The notes beneath the pieces were generated by a model. It saw only the letters and a list, made by a program, of their open reading frames with translations. It did not search any database and was not told where the DNA came from. A stretch of 41,215 bases of DNA from Streptomyces himastatinicus ATCC 53653 (GTDB lineage Bacteria; Actinomycetota; Actinomycetes; Streptomycetales; Streptomycetaceae), in NCBI RefSeq assembly GCF_000158915.1, contig NZ_GG657754.1, forward strand, positions 5,415,837 to 5,457,051, written 5' to 3'. The position numbers and the translations under genes are program-made. Of the stretch, positions 1-8,133 are shown in pieces (positions within the stretch are counted from its first letter, which is position 1; every line of letters begins with the position of its first letter).

Positions 1-100
1 GAAGGTGCCGGGGTGCACGGCCGCCTGCGCCATGGCGGACGTGAATCCGTAGGGCACCGGCCCGTACCCGTATGGAGGCCCGGGCGCGGACGCGGCAATT
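1..100 (-). other. possible 5' end of a leftward gene leaving the window
   Basis: Read leftward, about 33 codons stay open with strong G/C third positions and give a Pro/Gly/Tyr-rich stretch (PPYGYGPVPYGF) like the N terminus of many Streptomyces membrane proteins. The only clear in-frame start codons are an internal GTG near 57 and an ATG near 36, so the true start is uncertain. If real, it is divergent from the MFS gene and would share the palindromes at 103-164. Nothing more can be said from 100 bases. Confidence 0.22.
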
Positions 101-102
101 CG

Positions 103-117
103 CTGTACGGCGTACAG
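103..117. promoter_or_regulatory. 15-bp palindrome upstream of the MFS gene
   Basis: CTGTACGGCGTACAG is a perfect palindrome around a central G. It lies just upstream of a second, larger inverted repeat in front of an efflux gene with a linked TetR regulator, so it may be an operator. Which protein binds it is inference. Confidence 0.4.
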
Positions 118-123
118 TGGCAC

Positions 124-164
124 TTGTACGGTGTAAGCCAAACACGTAGCCATACACCGTACAA
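124..164. promoter_or_regulatory. inverted repeat, probable TetR operator for the MFS-tetR pair
   Basis: TTGTACGGTGTA (124-135) and its exact reverse complement TACACCGTACAA (153-164) frame a 17-base spacer ending 19 bases before the MFS start codon. Both arms share the TGTAC core of the 103-117 palindrome. TetR-family regulators usually bind such repeats in front of the pump they control; binding by the product of 1788-2573 is inferred. Confidence 0.5.
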
Positions 165-183
165 ACGTCTCCCTGGAGTCCCC

Positions 184-1710
184 ATGACGGCCTCGACCGC
201 CGATACCGGACCGGCCGCCCCGCCCGGCACCGCCTCCGGTGGCCATCCCCAGCGCTGGCTGATCCTCGCGGTGATCTGCCTCGCCCAGCTCACCGTGCTG
301 CTGGACAACACGATCCTCAACGTGGCGGTCCCCTCCCTCGCCCGGGAAATGGACGCGACCACCGCCGACATCCAGTGGATGATCAACGCCTACTCGCTGG
401 TCCAGTCCGGACTGCTGCTCGGCGCGGGCAGCGCCGCCGACCGCTACGGCCGCAAGAAGATGCTGGTCGCGGGGCTCGCCCTGTTCGGGGTTGGCTCGCT
501 GGTCGCGTCGATGGCGCAGGGGGCCGGGCAGCTCATCGCCGCCCGCGCCGGGATGGGCGTGGGGGGCGCGCTGCTCATGACCACGACGCTCGCCGTCGTG
601 GTGCAGATCTTCGACGACACCGAGCGGACCAAGGCGATCGGCGTGTGGGGCGCGGTCAGCTCGCTCGGCTTCGCCGCGGGACCGCTCATCGGCGGCGGTC
701 TGCTGGAGCACTTCTGGTGGGGTTCGATCTTCCTGATCAACCTCCCGGTCGCCCTGCTCGGCCTCGCCGCCGTGGTCTGGCTCGTCCCCGAGTCCAAGAA
801 CCCGACCGGCGACCGCCCCGATCTGCTCGGTGCGCTGCTCTCCACGGTCGGCATGACCGGGGTGGTGTTCGCCATCATCTCCGGGCCCGAGCACGGCTGG
901 ACCTCGACCCGGGTGCTGCTGTCCGCCTTCGTCGGCGTCGCCGTGCTGACCGGGTTCGCGCTGTGGGAGCGTCATATCCCCTATCCGATGCTGGACATGC
1001 ACTTCTTCCGTAACCGCTCCTTCGTCGGCGCCGTCGCGGGCGGCATCCTCGTCGCGTTCGGCATGGGCGGCTCGCTCTTCCTGCTCACCCAGCACCTTCA
1101 GTTCGTGCTCGGTTACGACGCCCTGGACGCGGGGCTGCGCACCGCGCCGCTCGCCCTGGTGATCGTGGCGCTCAACCTCACCGGTGTCGGGGCCCGGCTG
1201 CTGCCGAAGCTCGGCACGCCGCTGACGATCGTCACCGGCATGGGGCTGCTCGCGCTCGGCCTCGCGCTCATCGCGGTCCTCGGCGCGGACGGCTACGGCG
1301 GGATGCTGCTGGGGCTGGTGGTGATGGGGGCCGGTATCGCGTTCGCCATGCCCGCGATGGCGAACGCCATCATGTCGGCGATCCCGCCGGAGAAGGCCGG
1401 GGTGGGCGCGGGGGTCAACGGCACCCTCACCGAATGCGGCAACGGGCTCGGCGTCGCGGTCCTGGGCGCGGTGCTGAACTCCCGCTTCGGCTCGCTGCTG
1501 CCCGCGGCCGCCGCCGGAGCCGGATCGCTCCCGGCCGCCGTCGCCGCGGCCCGCACCCCCGAGGACCGGGCGGCCGTCAGGGACGCCTTCGCCTCCGGGG
1601 TGGAGACCAGCCAGCTGGTCGGCGCTGCGGCCGTGCTCGCCGGTGGGGTGGTGGCCGCGCTGCTGCTCCGTCGGGCCGAGCGATCTTCACAGACGCCGTC
1701 CGCGGCATAG
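184..1710 (+). CDS. MFS drug:H+ antiporter, DHA2 (EmrB/QacA) type
   Basis: Predicted integral membrane efflux pump of 508 aa using the proton gradient to export small hydrophobic molecules. About 14 hydrophobic helices are visible, with the MFS loop 2-3 motif GSAADRYGRKKM after the second helix and a Gly/Pro-rich antiporter motif (GFAAGPLIGG) in helix 5. The ATG at 184 follows GGAG by five bases and places the first helix about 30 residues in; the open frame extends upstream but that part lacks coding character and contains the operator repeats. A TetR regulator follows 77 bases downstream on the same strand, typical of a self-regulated export cassette. Substrate cannot be read from sequence. 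Confidence 0.9.
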   Translation: MTASTADTGPAAPPGTASGGHPQRWLILAVICLAQLTVLLDNTILNVAVPSLAREMDATTADIQWMINAYSLVQSGLLLGAGSAADRYGRKKMLVAGLALFGVGSLVASMAQGAGQLIAARAGMGVGGALLMTTTLAVVVQIFDDTERTKAIGVWGAVSSLGFAAGPLIGGGLLEHFWWGSIFLINLPVALLGLAAVVWLVPESKNPTGDRPDLLGALLSTVGMTGVVFAIISGPEHGWTSTRVLLSAFVGVAVLTGFALWERHIPYPMLDMHFFRNRSFVGAVAGGILVAFGMGGSLFLLTQHLQFVLGYDALDAGLRTAPLALVIVALNLTGVGARLLPKLGTPLTIVTGMGLLALGLALIAVLGADGYGGMLLGLVVMGAGIAFAMPAMANAIMSAIPPEKAGVGAGVNGTLTECGNGLGVAVLGAVLNSRFGSLLPAAAAGAGSLPAAVAAARTPEDRAAVRDAFASGVETSQLVGAAAVLAGGVVAALLLRRAERSSQTPSAA

Positions 1711-1787
1711 CATCGGACCTGTATGACCCGTCGCGCATCGTGTCCGCCTGATACGCGGCAGCAGCGCAGCGAAGAAGGAGAGCCGCC

Positions 1788-2573
1788 ATGGCAACCGGCA
1801 GCCGTGTCACCCGCCCGCGGTCCAGCGTCTGGCTCTCCGAGCGCAAGGCCCCCAAACGCAAGAGCGATCAGCAGCCGGTCGGTCTCGACCATGTGAAGAT
1901 CATCGCGGCGACCGTCCGGCTGCTGGACGCCGAAGGGCTCGCGGGCTTCTCCATGCGCCGGCTGGCGGCGGATCTGGGGGTCACCGCCATGTCGGTCTAC
2001 TGGTACGTGGAGACCAAGGACCATCTGCTCGAACTCGCCCTCGACGCCGTCATGGGAGAGATGGCCCTCCCCGCGGAGGCCGCCCAGTCCGCCGAGCCAC
2101 TGGAACGCCTGCCCACCGAGCCCCGGGACTGGCGCGAGCAGCTGCGCCAACTCACCTTCGAATACCGTCAGTTGCTGGTGCGCCACCCCTGGCTGTCCCC
2201 GCTGCTGGGGGAGTACTTCAACATCGGGCCGAACTCGATGGCCTTCTCCAATGCCGCGCAGCGGGTGATGCGCACCAGCGGACTTCCGGACGACAAGATC
2301 ACCAGCGCGCTCTCCCTCGTCTACCAGTTCGTCTATGGCTTCAGCACCATCGAGGGCCGCTTCTCCGCCCTCTGCCGGACGCTGGGCGTGACCCAGGACG
2401 AGCTGCTGGAGGAGGTGATGAGCTCGGTCGAGGAGCGCCCGGAGTTCGACGAATCGCGCAAGACCATGGAAGCGAGCCGCGGGCAGACCGTCGAGGAGAT
2501 GCGCAACCGGGAGTTCTCCATCGCGCTGGACTTCGCGATCGCCGGTATCGAGGCCCTGCGGGACGCCCCCTAG
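1788..2573 (+). CDS. TetR/AcrR family repressor
   Basis: 261-aa regulator. A basic N-terminal tail of about 30 residues precedes a TetR helix-turn-helix (roughly residues 35-80) with the typical core AGFSMRRLAADLGVTAMSVYWYV. The C-terminal ligand domain (about 95-255) resembles the TetR_C class common beside actinobacterial drug pumps. GAAGGAG lies seven bases before the ATG. It sits directly downstream of the DHA2 pump and probably represses it through the inverted repeat at 124-164. The inducer is unknown. It faces the convergent YceI gene across a hairpin. Confidence 0.85.
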   Translation: MATGSRVTRPRSSVWLSERKAPKRKSDQQPVGLDHVKIIAATVRLLDAEGLAGFSMRRLAADLGVTAMSVYWYVETKDHLLELALDAVMGEMALPAEAAQSAEPLERLPTEPRDWREQLRQLTFEYRQLLVRHPWLSPLLGEYFNIGPNSMAFSNAAQRVMRTSGLPDDKITSALSLVYQFVYGFSTIEGRFSALCRTLGVTQDELLEEVMSSVEERPEFDESRKTMEASRGQTVEEMRNREFSIALDFAIAGIEALRDAP

Positions 2574-2589
2574 CCCGCACCCGCACCCA

Positions 2590-2605
2590 CGCCCGCGAGC
2601 GGGCG
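2590..2605. terminator. hairpin between convergent tetR and yceI
   Basis: CGCCCGC-GA-GCGGGCG is a perfect 7-bp inverted repeat (likely a 4-base loop in RNA) in the 41-base gap between two convergent genes. It can act on both transcripts. No U-tract follows, as is usual in Streptomyces. Confidence 0.5.
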
Positions 2606-2614
2606 GCGCGGCGG

Positions 2615-3469
2615 TCATGCCGCCGCCGGAAGCTCCTCGCCCTGCACAGCCTGTATGTCCAGCTCCACCCGCAGGGTGGTACCGATCGCCGCGATGCCCG
2701 CCGCGACCACCTGGTTGTAGTTCATCGCGAAGTCCTCGCGGCGCAGCTCCGCCGTCGCCCGGAAGGCCGCCCGCACCCCGCCCCAGGGGTCGGGGCCCGT
2801 GCCCAGATAGGTCAGATCCAGGTCCACGTCCCGCACCACACCGTGCATGGACAGCTCACCGTGGACCGTCCACCGGTCCGGCCCGGCCGCGCTCAGATGG
2901 GTGCTCTGGTAGGTGAGGACCGGGAACTGCTCCACGTTCAGAAAGTCGGGCGACTTCAGGTGGCCGTCCCGCATCCCGTTTCCGGTGTCGATGCTGGCCG
3001 CCTGGATCACCGCCTCGACCCGCGACTTCTCGATGTCCTCGGCGATCTCGATCCGCCCGCCGAAGTCCGTGAACCGCCCGTGCACGCTGGAGATCCCCAG
3101 GTGCTGCGCGACGGCCCCCACCGTCGAATGCGCGGGATCCAGCGTCCACGCCCCGGGCGGCGGCAGCTCCACCCCGCCCTGCCGGGCCAGCACCACCGTG
3201 CCCGCATCGGCGCGCCCGGCCGCGGTGACGATCGCCGTCGACGCCACCGGTGCGTAACCCACCGCGGTGACGATGATCGTGTACGGACCGGGCGACAGCG
3301 GCTCCTCGCTGTGCACCGAACCGTCCTCGGTGGCCTGGGCGCGCAGCACCTGCCCGCCCGTCATATCGGTCACGGTCAGCACCGCGTGCTGCACCGCCCA
3401 TCCGTCGCGGGTGAGGATCCGGGCCCGCAGCCCCGCTCCCCCGCCTGCTCCTGCCCCAGTGGTCGTCAT
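2615..3469 (-). CDS. YceI family protein with N-terminal transthyretin-like domain
   Basis: 284 aa. Residues about 12-95 form a carboxypeptidase-regulatory/transthyretin-like beta domain (SPGPYTIIVTAVGYAPV). Residues about 104-275 are a YceI lipocalin-like barrel, recognised by WTLDPAHSTVGAVAQHLG near its start and the GNGMRDGHLKSPDFLNVEQF segment. YceI proteins bind isoprenoid or other amphiphilic lipids; no signal peptide is seen, so it is predicted cytosolic. AGGAGA precedes the ATG by about nine bases. It lies downstream of the MFS fusion on the same strand (188-base gap with a terminator-like hairpin); the shared accessory domain type suggests a functional link. Confidence 0.85.
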   Translation of the reverse strand: MTTTGAGAGGGAGLRARILTRDGWAVQHAVLTVTDMTGGQVLRAQATEDGSVHSEEPLSPGPYTIIVTAVGYAPVASTAIVTAAGRADAGTVVLARQGGVELPPPGAWTLDPAHSTVGAVAQHLGISSVHGRFTDFGGRIEIAEDIEKSRVEAVIQAASIDTGNGMRDGHLKSPDFLNVEQFPVLTYQSTHLSAAGPDRWTVHGELSMHGVVRDVDLDLTYLGTGPDPWGGVRAAFRATAELRREDFAMNYNQVVAAGIAAIGTTLRVELDIQAVQGEELPAAA

Positions 3470-3607
3470 GCCCTGCGTCGTCTCCTGCTCCCGTGCTGCT
3501 TGGTCTTCCGCGCCCGGACCGGGCAGCGGTGTGAGGCCGTCCCCTGCCTGATGTACACCGCTGCCCGGCTCCGGGTTCCGGGTCCGGCGAAATGTGTGCC
3601 GCCCGGA

Positions 3608-3652
3608 CCGGGGTGGGGGCGCGTCTCCGCTCTGCTCACGCCCCCGCCCCGG
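3608..3652 (-). terminator. hairpin after the MFS fusion gene
   Basis: Arms 3608-3621 and 3639-3652 are complementary at 13 of 14 positions (the exception gives a G-U pair on one strand) around a 17-base loop. It starts six bases past the leftward MFS stop, so it is placed to end or attenuate the marR-MFS transcript before yceI. Confidence 0.5.
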
Positions 3653-3657
3653 GGTTC

Positions 3658-6270
3658 TCAGTCGCCGGGGTGGGCGAGTTCGACGTCGTGTCCGTCGATC
3701 CCGTGCCCGGCGACCGTGAGGTTGCCCGCGACCGGCGGGTAGCCGCTCGCGATGACCGTGTAGTCGCCCGCGTCCAGGTCGGTGAAGGCGTACGCGCCGT
3801 CCTCCCCGGTGGTGGCGGTGGCGACCACGTTCCCGGCCCCGTCGACCAGCGTGACCCGCGCGTCCGGCAGCGGGCGGCGGTCGGCCCCGGCCCGTACGGT
3901 GCCCTGCACCCGGGCGCCGGCCTGGAGCGCTATCTCCAGCCGGGTCAGGCCCTGGGAGCCGACCTCGACGGGCAGCGCGGCGGGCCGGAAGCCGGGCGCG
4001 TTCACCGCGACCGTGAAGGTCCCGGCGACCAGTTCCTCGAAGCTGAACTCGCCCCGCTCACCGGTCTTGCCGGTGGCCAGCACCTCACCGCGGACATCGG
4101 TGACCACGACCATCGCCGCGTCCACCGGCTGCCCGTCGTCGGCGCCGCGCACGGTGCCCACGAGCCCGCTGGTGGCCGACAGCACGATGTCGAAGCCGAG
4201 CGGCTCGTCGCCGACGACGACCGTGGACGCCTGCGGCTGGTGGCCGTCGGCGGCCGCGATCAGCACGTACGAGCCGGAGCCCGGGGCGTCCAGGGCGTAC
4301 GAGCCGTCGCTGTGCGCCACCGAACGGCCGAGCTGCCGCCCGGCGAGCGAGATCAGCGTCACCGCGGCGCGCGGCACGGCGCCGCCGTCCCCGTTCCGCA
4401 CGAAGCCGTGCACGCCTTGCCGGGGCTGGTGCCCGGACCCGCCGTCACCGGCCGAGGCGAACGCCGCCAGGCGCTGCGGAGCGACCGCGGCGGCCGTCGC
4501 GCGGTCGGCGTCCGACGTGGACAGATCGGCGGACGGGGCGCCCACCAGGGCGGGCTCCCGCTCCTCGATCCGGTCGGGGCCGGTCATGGCGTCCGCGGGG
4601 GGCGCCGACTCGGCGGCAGCGGCGGGCGCTTGCGAATCGGGAGCGGAGCTGGCGTTGGTACGCAGTGCGACCTCCTTGATGAAGAGGGTCAGCAGGAAGG
4701 CGAGCAGCGCGGCCGGGGCGGCGTACAGGAAGACGTCCCCGATGCCGTGCCCATAGGCGCTCTCCATGATCGTGCGCATGGGCTCCGGCAGTGCCTTCAC
4801 ATCGGGGATGCCCCCGCCGCCGGTGCCGCCGTGGCCCATCGCCTGGCCCTTGGGGCCCAGCTCGGCGAGGCCGTCCTTGACGTAGTGGGTGACCCGGTTG
4901 GCCAGCACGGCGCCGAGCGCCGAGACGCCGATCGCCCCGCCCAGGGAGCGGAAGAAGGTGACGACGGAGCTGGCCGCACCGAGGTCCTGCGGAGCCACCT
5001 GGTTCTGGGTGGCCAGCACCAGGTTCTGCATCATCATGCCGATGCCGAGGCCCATGAGCGCCATGAAGATCGCCATGCGCCAGTACGGGGTGTCGTACCG
5101 GATGGTGCCCAGCAGCCCGAGGCCCGCCGTCACCAGCGCACCGCCGCAGACCAGCCATGCCTTCCAGCGACCGGTCTTGGTGATGATCTGACCGGAGATG
5201 GTCGAGGAGACGAACAGGCCGCCGATCATCGGGATGGTCATGAGGCCGGACATCGTCGGCGTCTTGCCGCGCGCCAGCTGGAAGTACTGGCTGAAGAAGA
5301 CGGTGCCGGCGAACATCGCGATACCGACGAAGAGGGAAGCCAGCGAGGCGAGGGTGATCGTCTTGTTGCGGAACAGCCGCAGCGGAATGATCGGTTCGCT
5401 CGCCTTGGACTCGACCAGGATGAAGAGCAGGCCGAGCACGAGCGAGCCGCCGACCATCGCGTAGGTCTGCCAGGAGATCCAGTCGTACTTGTCACCGGCG
5501 AAGGTCACCCAGATGAGCAGCAGCGACACCGCGGCGCTGATGAAGAAGGCGCCGCCCCAGTCGACCTTGACGTCCCGCTTGACGACCGGGAGCTTCAGGG
5601 TCTTTTGCAGGACGATGAGCGCGATGACGGCGAACGGGACGCCCACGTAGAAGCACCAGCGCCAGCCCAGCCAGTCGGTGTCGGTGATCACGCCGCCCAG
5701 CAGCGGTCCACCGACGGTCGCGACGGCGAAGGTCGCGCCGAGGTAGCCGCTGTAGCGGCCGCGCTCGCGCGGGGAGATCATCGCGGCCATGACGATCTGG
5801 GCGAGGGCGGAGAGTCCGCCGACGCCGATGCCCTGGACCACCCGGCAGGCGATCAGCATGCCGGGGTTCTGCGCCAGACCGGCGACCACCGAGCCCGCGA
5901 CGTAGATCACCAGGGCTATCTGGACCAGCAGCTTCTTGCTGAACAGATCGGAGAGCTTGCCCCACAGCGGGGTGGTGGCCGTCATGGCCAGCAGGGTTGC
6001 GGTGACCACCCAGGTGTAGGAGGACTGGCTGCCGTTGAGATCAGCGATGATCTCGGGTAGTGCGGCAGAGACGATGGTCGACGACAGGATCGCGACGAAC
6101 ATCCCGAGCAGCAGCCCGGACAGCGCCTCCATGATCTGCCGGTGGGTCATCGGTGCCGCGGCTTCGGCACCCTGGCCGTGGGGGCCGCGGTGTCCTCCTC
6201 CGCCATGCTTGGCGTGGGCGGGGTGCCCCGCGGGTCCCCGCACACCGCCGTCCGGTGTGGTCGTTGCCAT
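3658..6270 (-). CDS. MFS DHA2 transporter fused to three transthyretin-like repeats
   Basis: 870 aa. Residues about 40-590 are a 14-TM DHA2/EmrB-type exporter (LLGMFVAILSSTIVSAALP in helix 1, GKLSDLFSKK in the loop 2-3 motif, RVVQGIGVGGL in helix 4). After a charged Ala/Ser-rich linker, residues about 615-870 hold three consecutive carboxypeptidase-regulatory-like repeats, each ending in a G-x-Y or G-x-F-T-V strand (GSYVLIAA, GTFTVAVN, GDYTVIAS). Plain DHA2 pumps are about 480-550 aa, so the tail is an addition. AAGGAC overlaps the stop of marR and lies just before this ATG, pointing to coupled translation. Substrate unknown; regulation by the MarR protein is likely. Confidence 0.88.
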   Translation of the reverse strand: MATTTPDGGVRGPAGHPAHAKHGGGGHRGPHGQGAEAAAPMTHRQIMEALSGLLLGMFVAILSSTIVSAALPEIIADLNGSQSSYTWVVTATLLAMTATTPLWGKLSDLFSKKLLVQIALVIYVAGSVVAGLAQNPGMLIACRVVQGIGVGGLSALAQIVMAAMISPRERGRYSGYLGATFAVATVGGPLLGGVITDTDWLGWRWCFYVGVPFAVIALIVLQKTLKLPVVKRDVKVDWGGAFFISAAVSLLLIWVTFAGDKYDWISWQTYAMVGGSLVLGLLFILVESKASEPIIPLRLFRNKTITLASLASLFVGIAMFAGTVFFSQYFQLARGKTPTMSGLMTIPMIGGLFVSSTISGQIITKTGRWKAWLVCGGALVTAGLGLLGTIRYDTPYWRMAIFMALMGLGIGMMMQNLVLATQNQVAPQDLGAASSVVTFFRSLGGAIGVSALGAVLANRVTHYVKDGLAELGPKGQAMGHGGTGGGGIPDVKALPEPMRTIMESAYGHGIGDVFLYAAPAALLAFLLTLFIKEVALRTNASSAPDSQAPAAAAESAPPADAMTGPDRIEEREPALVGAPSADLSTSDADRATAAAVAPQRLAAFASAGDGGSGHQPRQGVHGFVRNGDGGAVPRAAVTLISLAGRQLGRSVAHSDGSYALDAPGSGSYVLIAAADGHQPQASTVVVGDEPLGFDIVLSATSGLVGTVRGADDGQPVDAAMVVVTDVRGEVLATGKTGERGEFSFEELVAGTFTVAVNAPGFRPAALPVEVGSQGLTRLEIALQAGARVQGTVRAGADRRPLPDARVTLVDGAGNVVATATTGEDGAYAFTDLDAGDYTVIASGYPPVAGNLTVAGHGIDGHDVELAHPGD

Positions 6271-6278
6271 GAATGTCC

Positions 6279-6764
6279 TTAACTTTGCGAAGGTGTACGG
6301 GTGGTGCTGTCGGCCGGGTACGGCAGGAGCCGGTGCCGGGTGTCACCGAAGCTCGTCCGCAGCCGGGCGAGAAGTTCATTGAGGCGGCCGACGTCGTCGT
6401 CCGACCAGTCGCTCAGACAGCATGCGAGTGCCTCCGTGTAGCGCTCGGATACCTGACTGAGCAGCTGCAACCCGCTCGCGTTGATGCTGAGCAGCCGCGA
6501 GCGCCGGTCGAGCGGATCGGGCTTGCGGTCCACCCAGCCGCGATCGGCGACATGGGCCACATGGCGACTGGTGACCGACATGTCGATGCCGAGCAGTTCG
6601 GCGAGTTTGCTCATGCGCATCTCGCCGTAGCGGTCGAGGAGCATGAGGACGACGGCCGAACCGGCCGGGCAGTCGGCCGGGAGGACGCGGCCCAGGCCGC
6701 GCTTGACGGTGCCGATGGCGCTGAGCTGACGGGCCAGCTCTTCGTACTGACTCTGCGCTGCCAT
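6279..6764 (-). CDS. MarR family repressor of the MFS operon
   Basis: 161 aa winged-helix regulator. The DNA-reading region is MSKLAELLGIDMSVTSRHVA (about residues 50-69), followed by the wing with DPLDRRSRLLSI. It is the first gene of a two-gene operon: its TAA lies within the ribosome-binding region of the pump gene, eight bases before the pump ATG. Two TTGC-N5-GCAA palindromes cover the promoter in front of it, which indicates autoregulation and shared control of the pump. MarR proteins of this class usually release DNA on binding phenolic or drug-like ligands; the ligand here is unknown. Confidence 0.88.
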   Translation of the reverse strand: MAAQSQYEELARQLSAIGTVKRGLGRVLPADCPAGSAVVLMLLDRYGEMRMSKLAELLGIDMSVTSRHVAHVADRGWVDRKPDPLDRRSRLLSINASGLQLLSQVSERYTEALACCLSDWSDDDVGRLNELLARLRTSFGDTRHRLLPYPADSTTRTPSQS

Positions 6765-6782
6765 CGCACCTCCCTGACTTTA

Positions 6783-6826
6783 GGTTGCTTTAGGCAACCA
6801 TAGAAGAAGTTAGTTGCTACAGGCAA
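6783..6826 (-). promoter_or_regulatory. marR-MFS promoter with two MarR-type operators
   Basis: Operator 1 is GGTTGC-TTTAG-GCAACC (6783-6799), operator 2 is TTGC-TACAG-GCAA (6814-6826). On the minus strand a -35-like TTGCCT (6821-6826) and a -10-like TATGGT (6797-6802) are 18 bases apart, so each operator covers one promoter element. This is the arrangement expected for direct repression. Confidence 0.6.
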
Positions 6827-6964
6827 ATGACAGGGTGGGTTGGGGCGGTAAATTCCCCTTAAAGGCTTGTCCTCTTATCGGTCAAATGGGGCCACTGAGA
6901 TGTGAGGTGCCTGGAGTGACCCAGGGGTGGGCGGGAATCCGCTCGTTCGCTAGGGTCTGGGCCC

Positions 6965-7165
6965 ATGGCGAACAACCCCCAGAGCCCCAACGGCAACCAG
7001 GATCAGTCCGGCTCCACCCAGATGTTCCGCGCGTTCGTCGACGAGGGCGGACGGCAGCCGCAGACGGCCGCCACCGCGAGCGGCGGCTCGCGGGTCGGCG
7101 TGATCGTCGGCGTGGTCGCCGCGATCGTCATCGTCGCGGCGGTGGCCTGGCTGGCGCTGGGCTGA
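6965..7165 (+). CDS. small single-pass membrane protein
   Basis: 66 aa. A polar Asn/Gln/Ser-rich N-terminal 40 residues is followed by one strong C-terminal transmembrane helix (VGVIVGVVAAIVIVAAVAWL), giving a tail-anchored topology. A -10-like TAGGGT (6951-6956) ends eight bases before the ATG and no Shine-Dalgarno is visible, so the mRNA may be leaderless. I recognise the general shape from Streptomyces genomes but know no function. Confidence 0.7.
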   Translation: MANNPQSPNGNQDQSGSTQMFRAFVDEGGRQPQTAATASGGSRVGVIVGVVAAIVIVAAVAWLALG

Positions 7166-7222
7166 TCCATCCGGCCCGTCAGGGGCCGTCAGGCATCGGG
7201 TCCTTCGGGGCCCGTCAGGTAC

Positions 7223-8095
7223 TCACGACACCTCTGGTGTCCCGGACTCCCGGGGCTTCGGGGGCTTCCACGGCTTCCAGTCGACGGAGACGTCCCGGGT
7301 CTCGATGTGCATGCCCAGCGGAACCCGCCAGGCGTCCACACACACCTTCCAGCTCCGTGTGCGCTTCTGACCCGCGCCGATCGGCGCGGGCAGCTTCCTC
7401 TTCGACTCCAGCGTCGCCCAGTCGAGGCCGAGCGCGTCGATGACGTGCGTCGACAGCGTCACCGTGCCCGATACGACGGGCAGTCCACCGGTGTTGCGGA
7501 ACTCGACGCTCACTTTCTCGCACCAGCGCTCGTCGGTCGCCGTGCGCTCGGGGTCGCCGACCTTCAGGGCGGCGGGTTTGCCGGGCGCGGAGGGCGAGGG
7601 TGACGTGGTGCCTGGCGGGGACGAGGGGACGGGCTCGCCGTTCGTACGCCCGCCGCCGGGGTCGCTGCCGCCGCCCGGGTCGTCGGCATCCGGTGAGCCG
7701 GTGGCCTGGGGCCGTGATGACGCCGAGGGCGCGGGCGTGCCGGTCTCCGCACCCGATCCGGTGGTGGGCCCGGTAGTGGGGGACGCGCCGCTCGCCTCGT
7801 CCGTACCGGCCGTCCCCGGGCTCCCGCCTGGTCCGCCCTTGCCGTCCGTACGGCCGCGCGCGCCGGGGTCGTCGTCCTGGTCCAGCGGCACCAGGTCGAC
7901 GCCGCCGTCCGGGGGGACGGCCTTCGTCGGGGCCCGCCCGTCGCCGGGCCCGGCCGCCCCGGTCGCGACATGGCCCTCGCCGCCTCCGGCGCAGCCGCTG
8001 AGCAGTGCGCCCAGGCACAGCGCGGCCGCCGAGGAGGCTATCGCCGTGCCTCGGCGGCCCGTTGTCCGGCCCTTGCGCATCCCTGCGGGTCGCAT
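7223..8095 (-). CDS. secreted lipoprotein with disordered linker
   Basis: 290 aa from the first ATG; an ATG at 8080 (MRKGRTTG) is equally good. A basic n-region, hydrophobic stretch and lipobox LLSGC place the lipidated Cys at residue 35. Residues about 36-170 are Gly/Pro/Ser/Thr/Asp-rich and presumably disordered in the cell wall. The C-terminal 115 residues look folded, with two Cys (WCEK and WKVCVD) that could form a disulfide, and an immunoglobulin-like strand pattern (VSVEFRNTGGLPVVSGTVTL). Function unknown. It lies just downstream of the sigma factor gene on the same strand, 38 bases away. Confidence 0.72.
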   Translation of the reverse strand: MRPAGMRKGRTTGRRGTAIASSAAALCLGALLSGCAGGGEGHVATGAAGPGDGRAPTKAVPPDGGVDLVPLDQDDDPGARGRTDGKGGPGGSPGTAGTDEASGASPTTGPTTGSGAETGTPAPSASSRPQATGSPDADDPGGGSDPGGGRTNGEPVPSSPPGTTSPSPSAPGKPAALKVGDPERTATDERWCEKVSVEFRNTGGLPVVSGTVTLSTHVIDALGLDWATLESKRKLPAPIGAGQKRTRSWKVCVDAWRVPLGMHIETRDVSVDWKPWKPPKPRESGTPEVS

Positions 8096-8133
8096 CGGGC
8101 CAGTGTGGCTGACGACCCGTCAGGAGTACAGGG

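Noticed and set aside
3592..6060. 822-codon open frame on the plus strand opposite the MFS fusion
   Set aside because: It is the complementary shadow of a high-GC gene: charge-rich composition without domains, and the minus-strand frame has clear MFS motifs.
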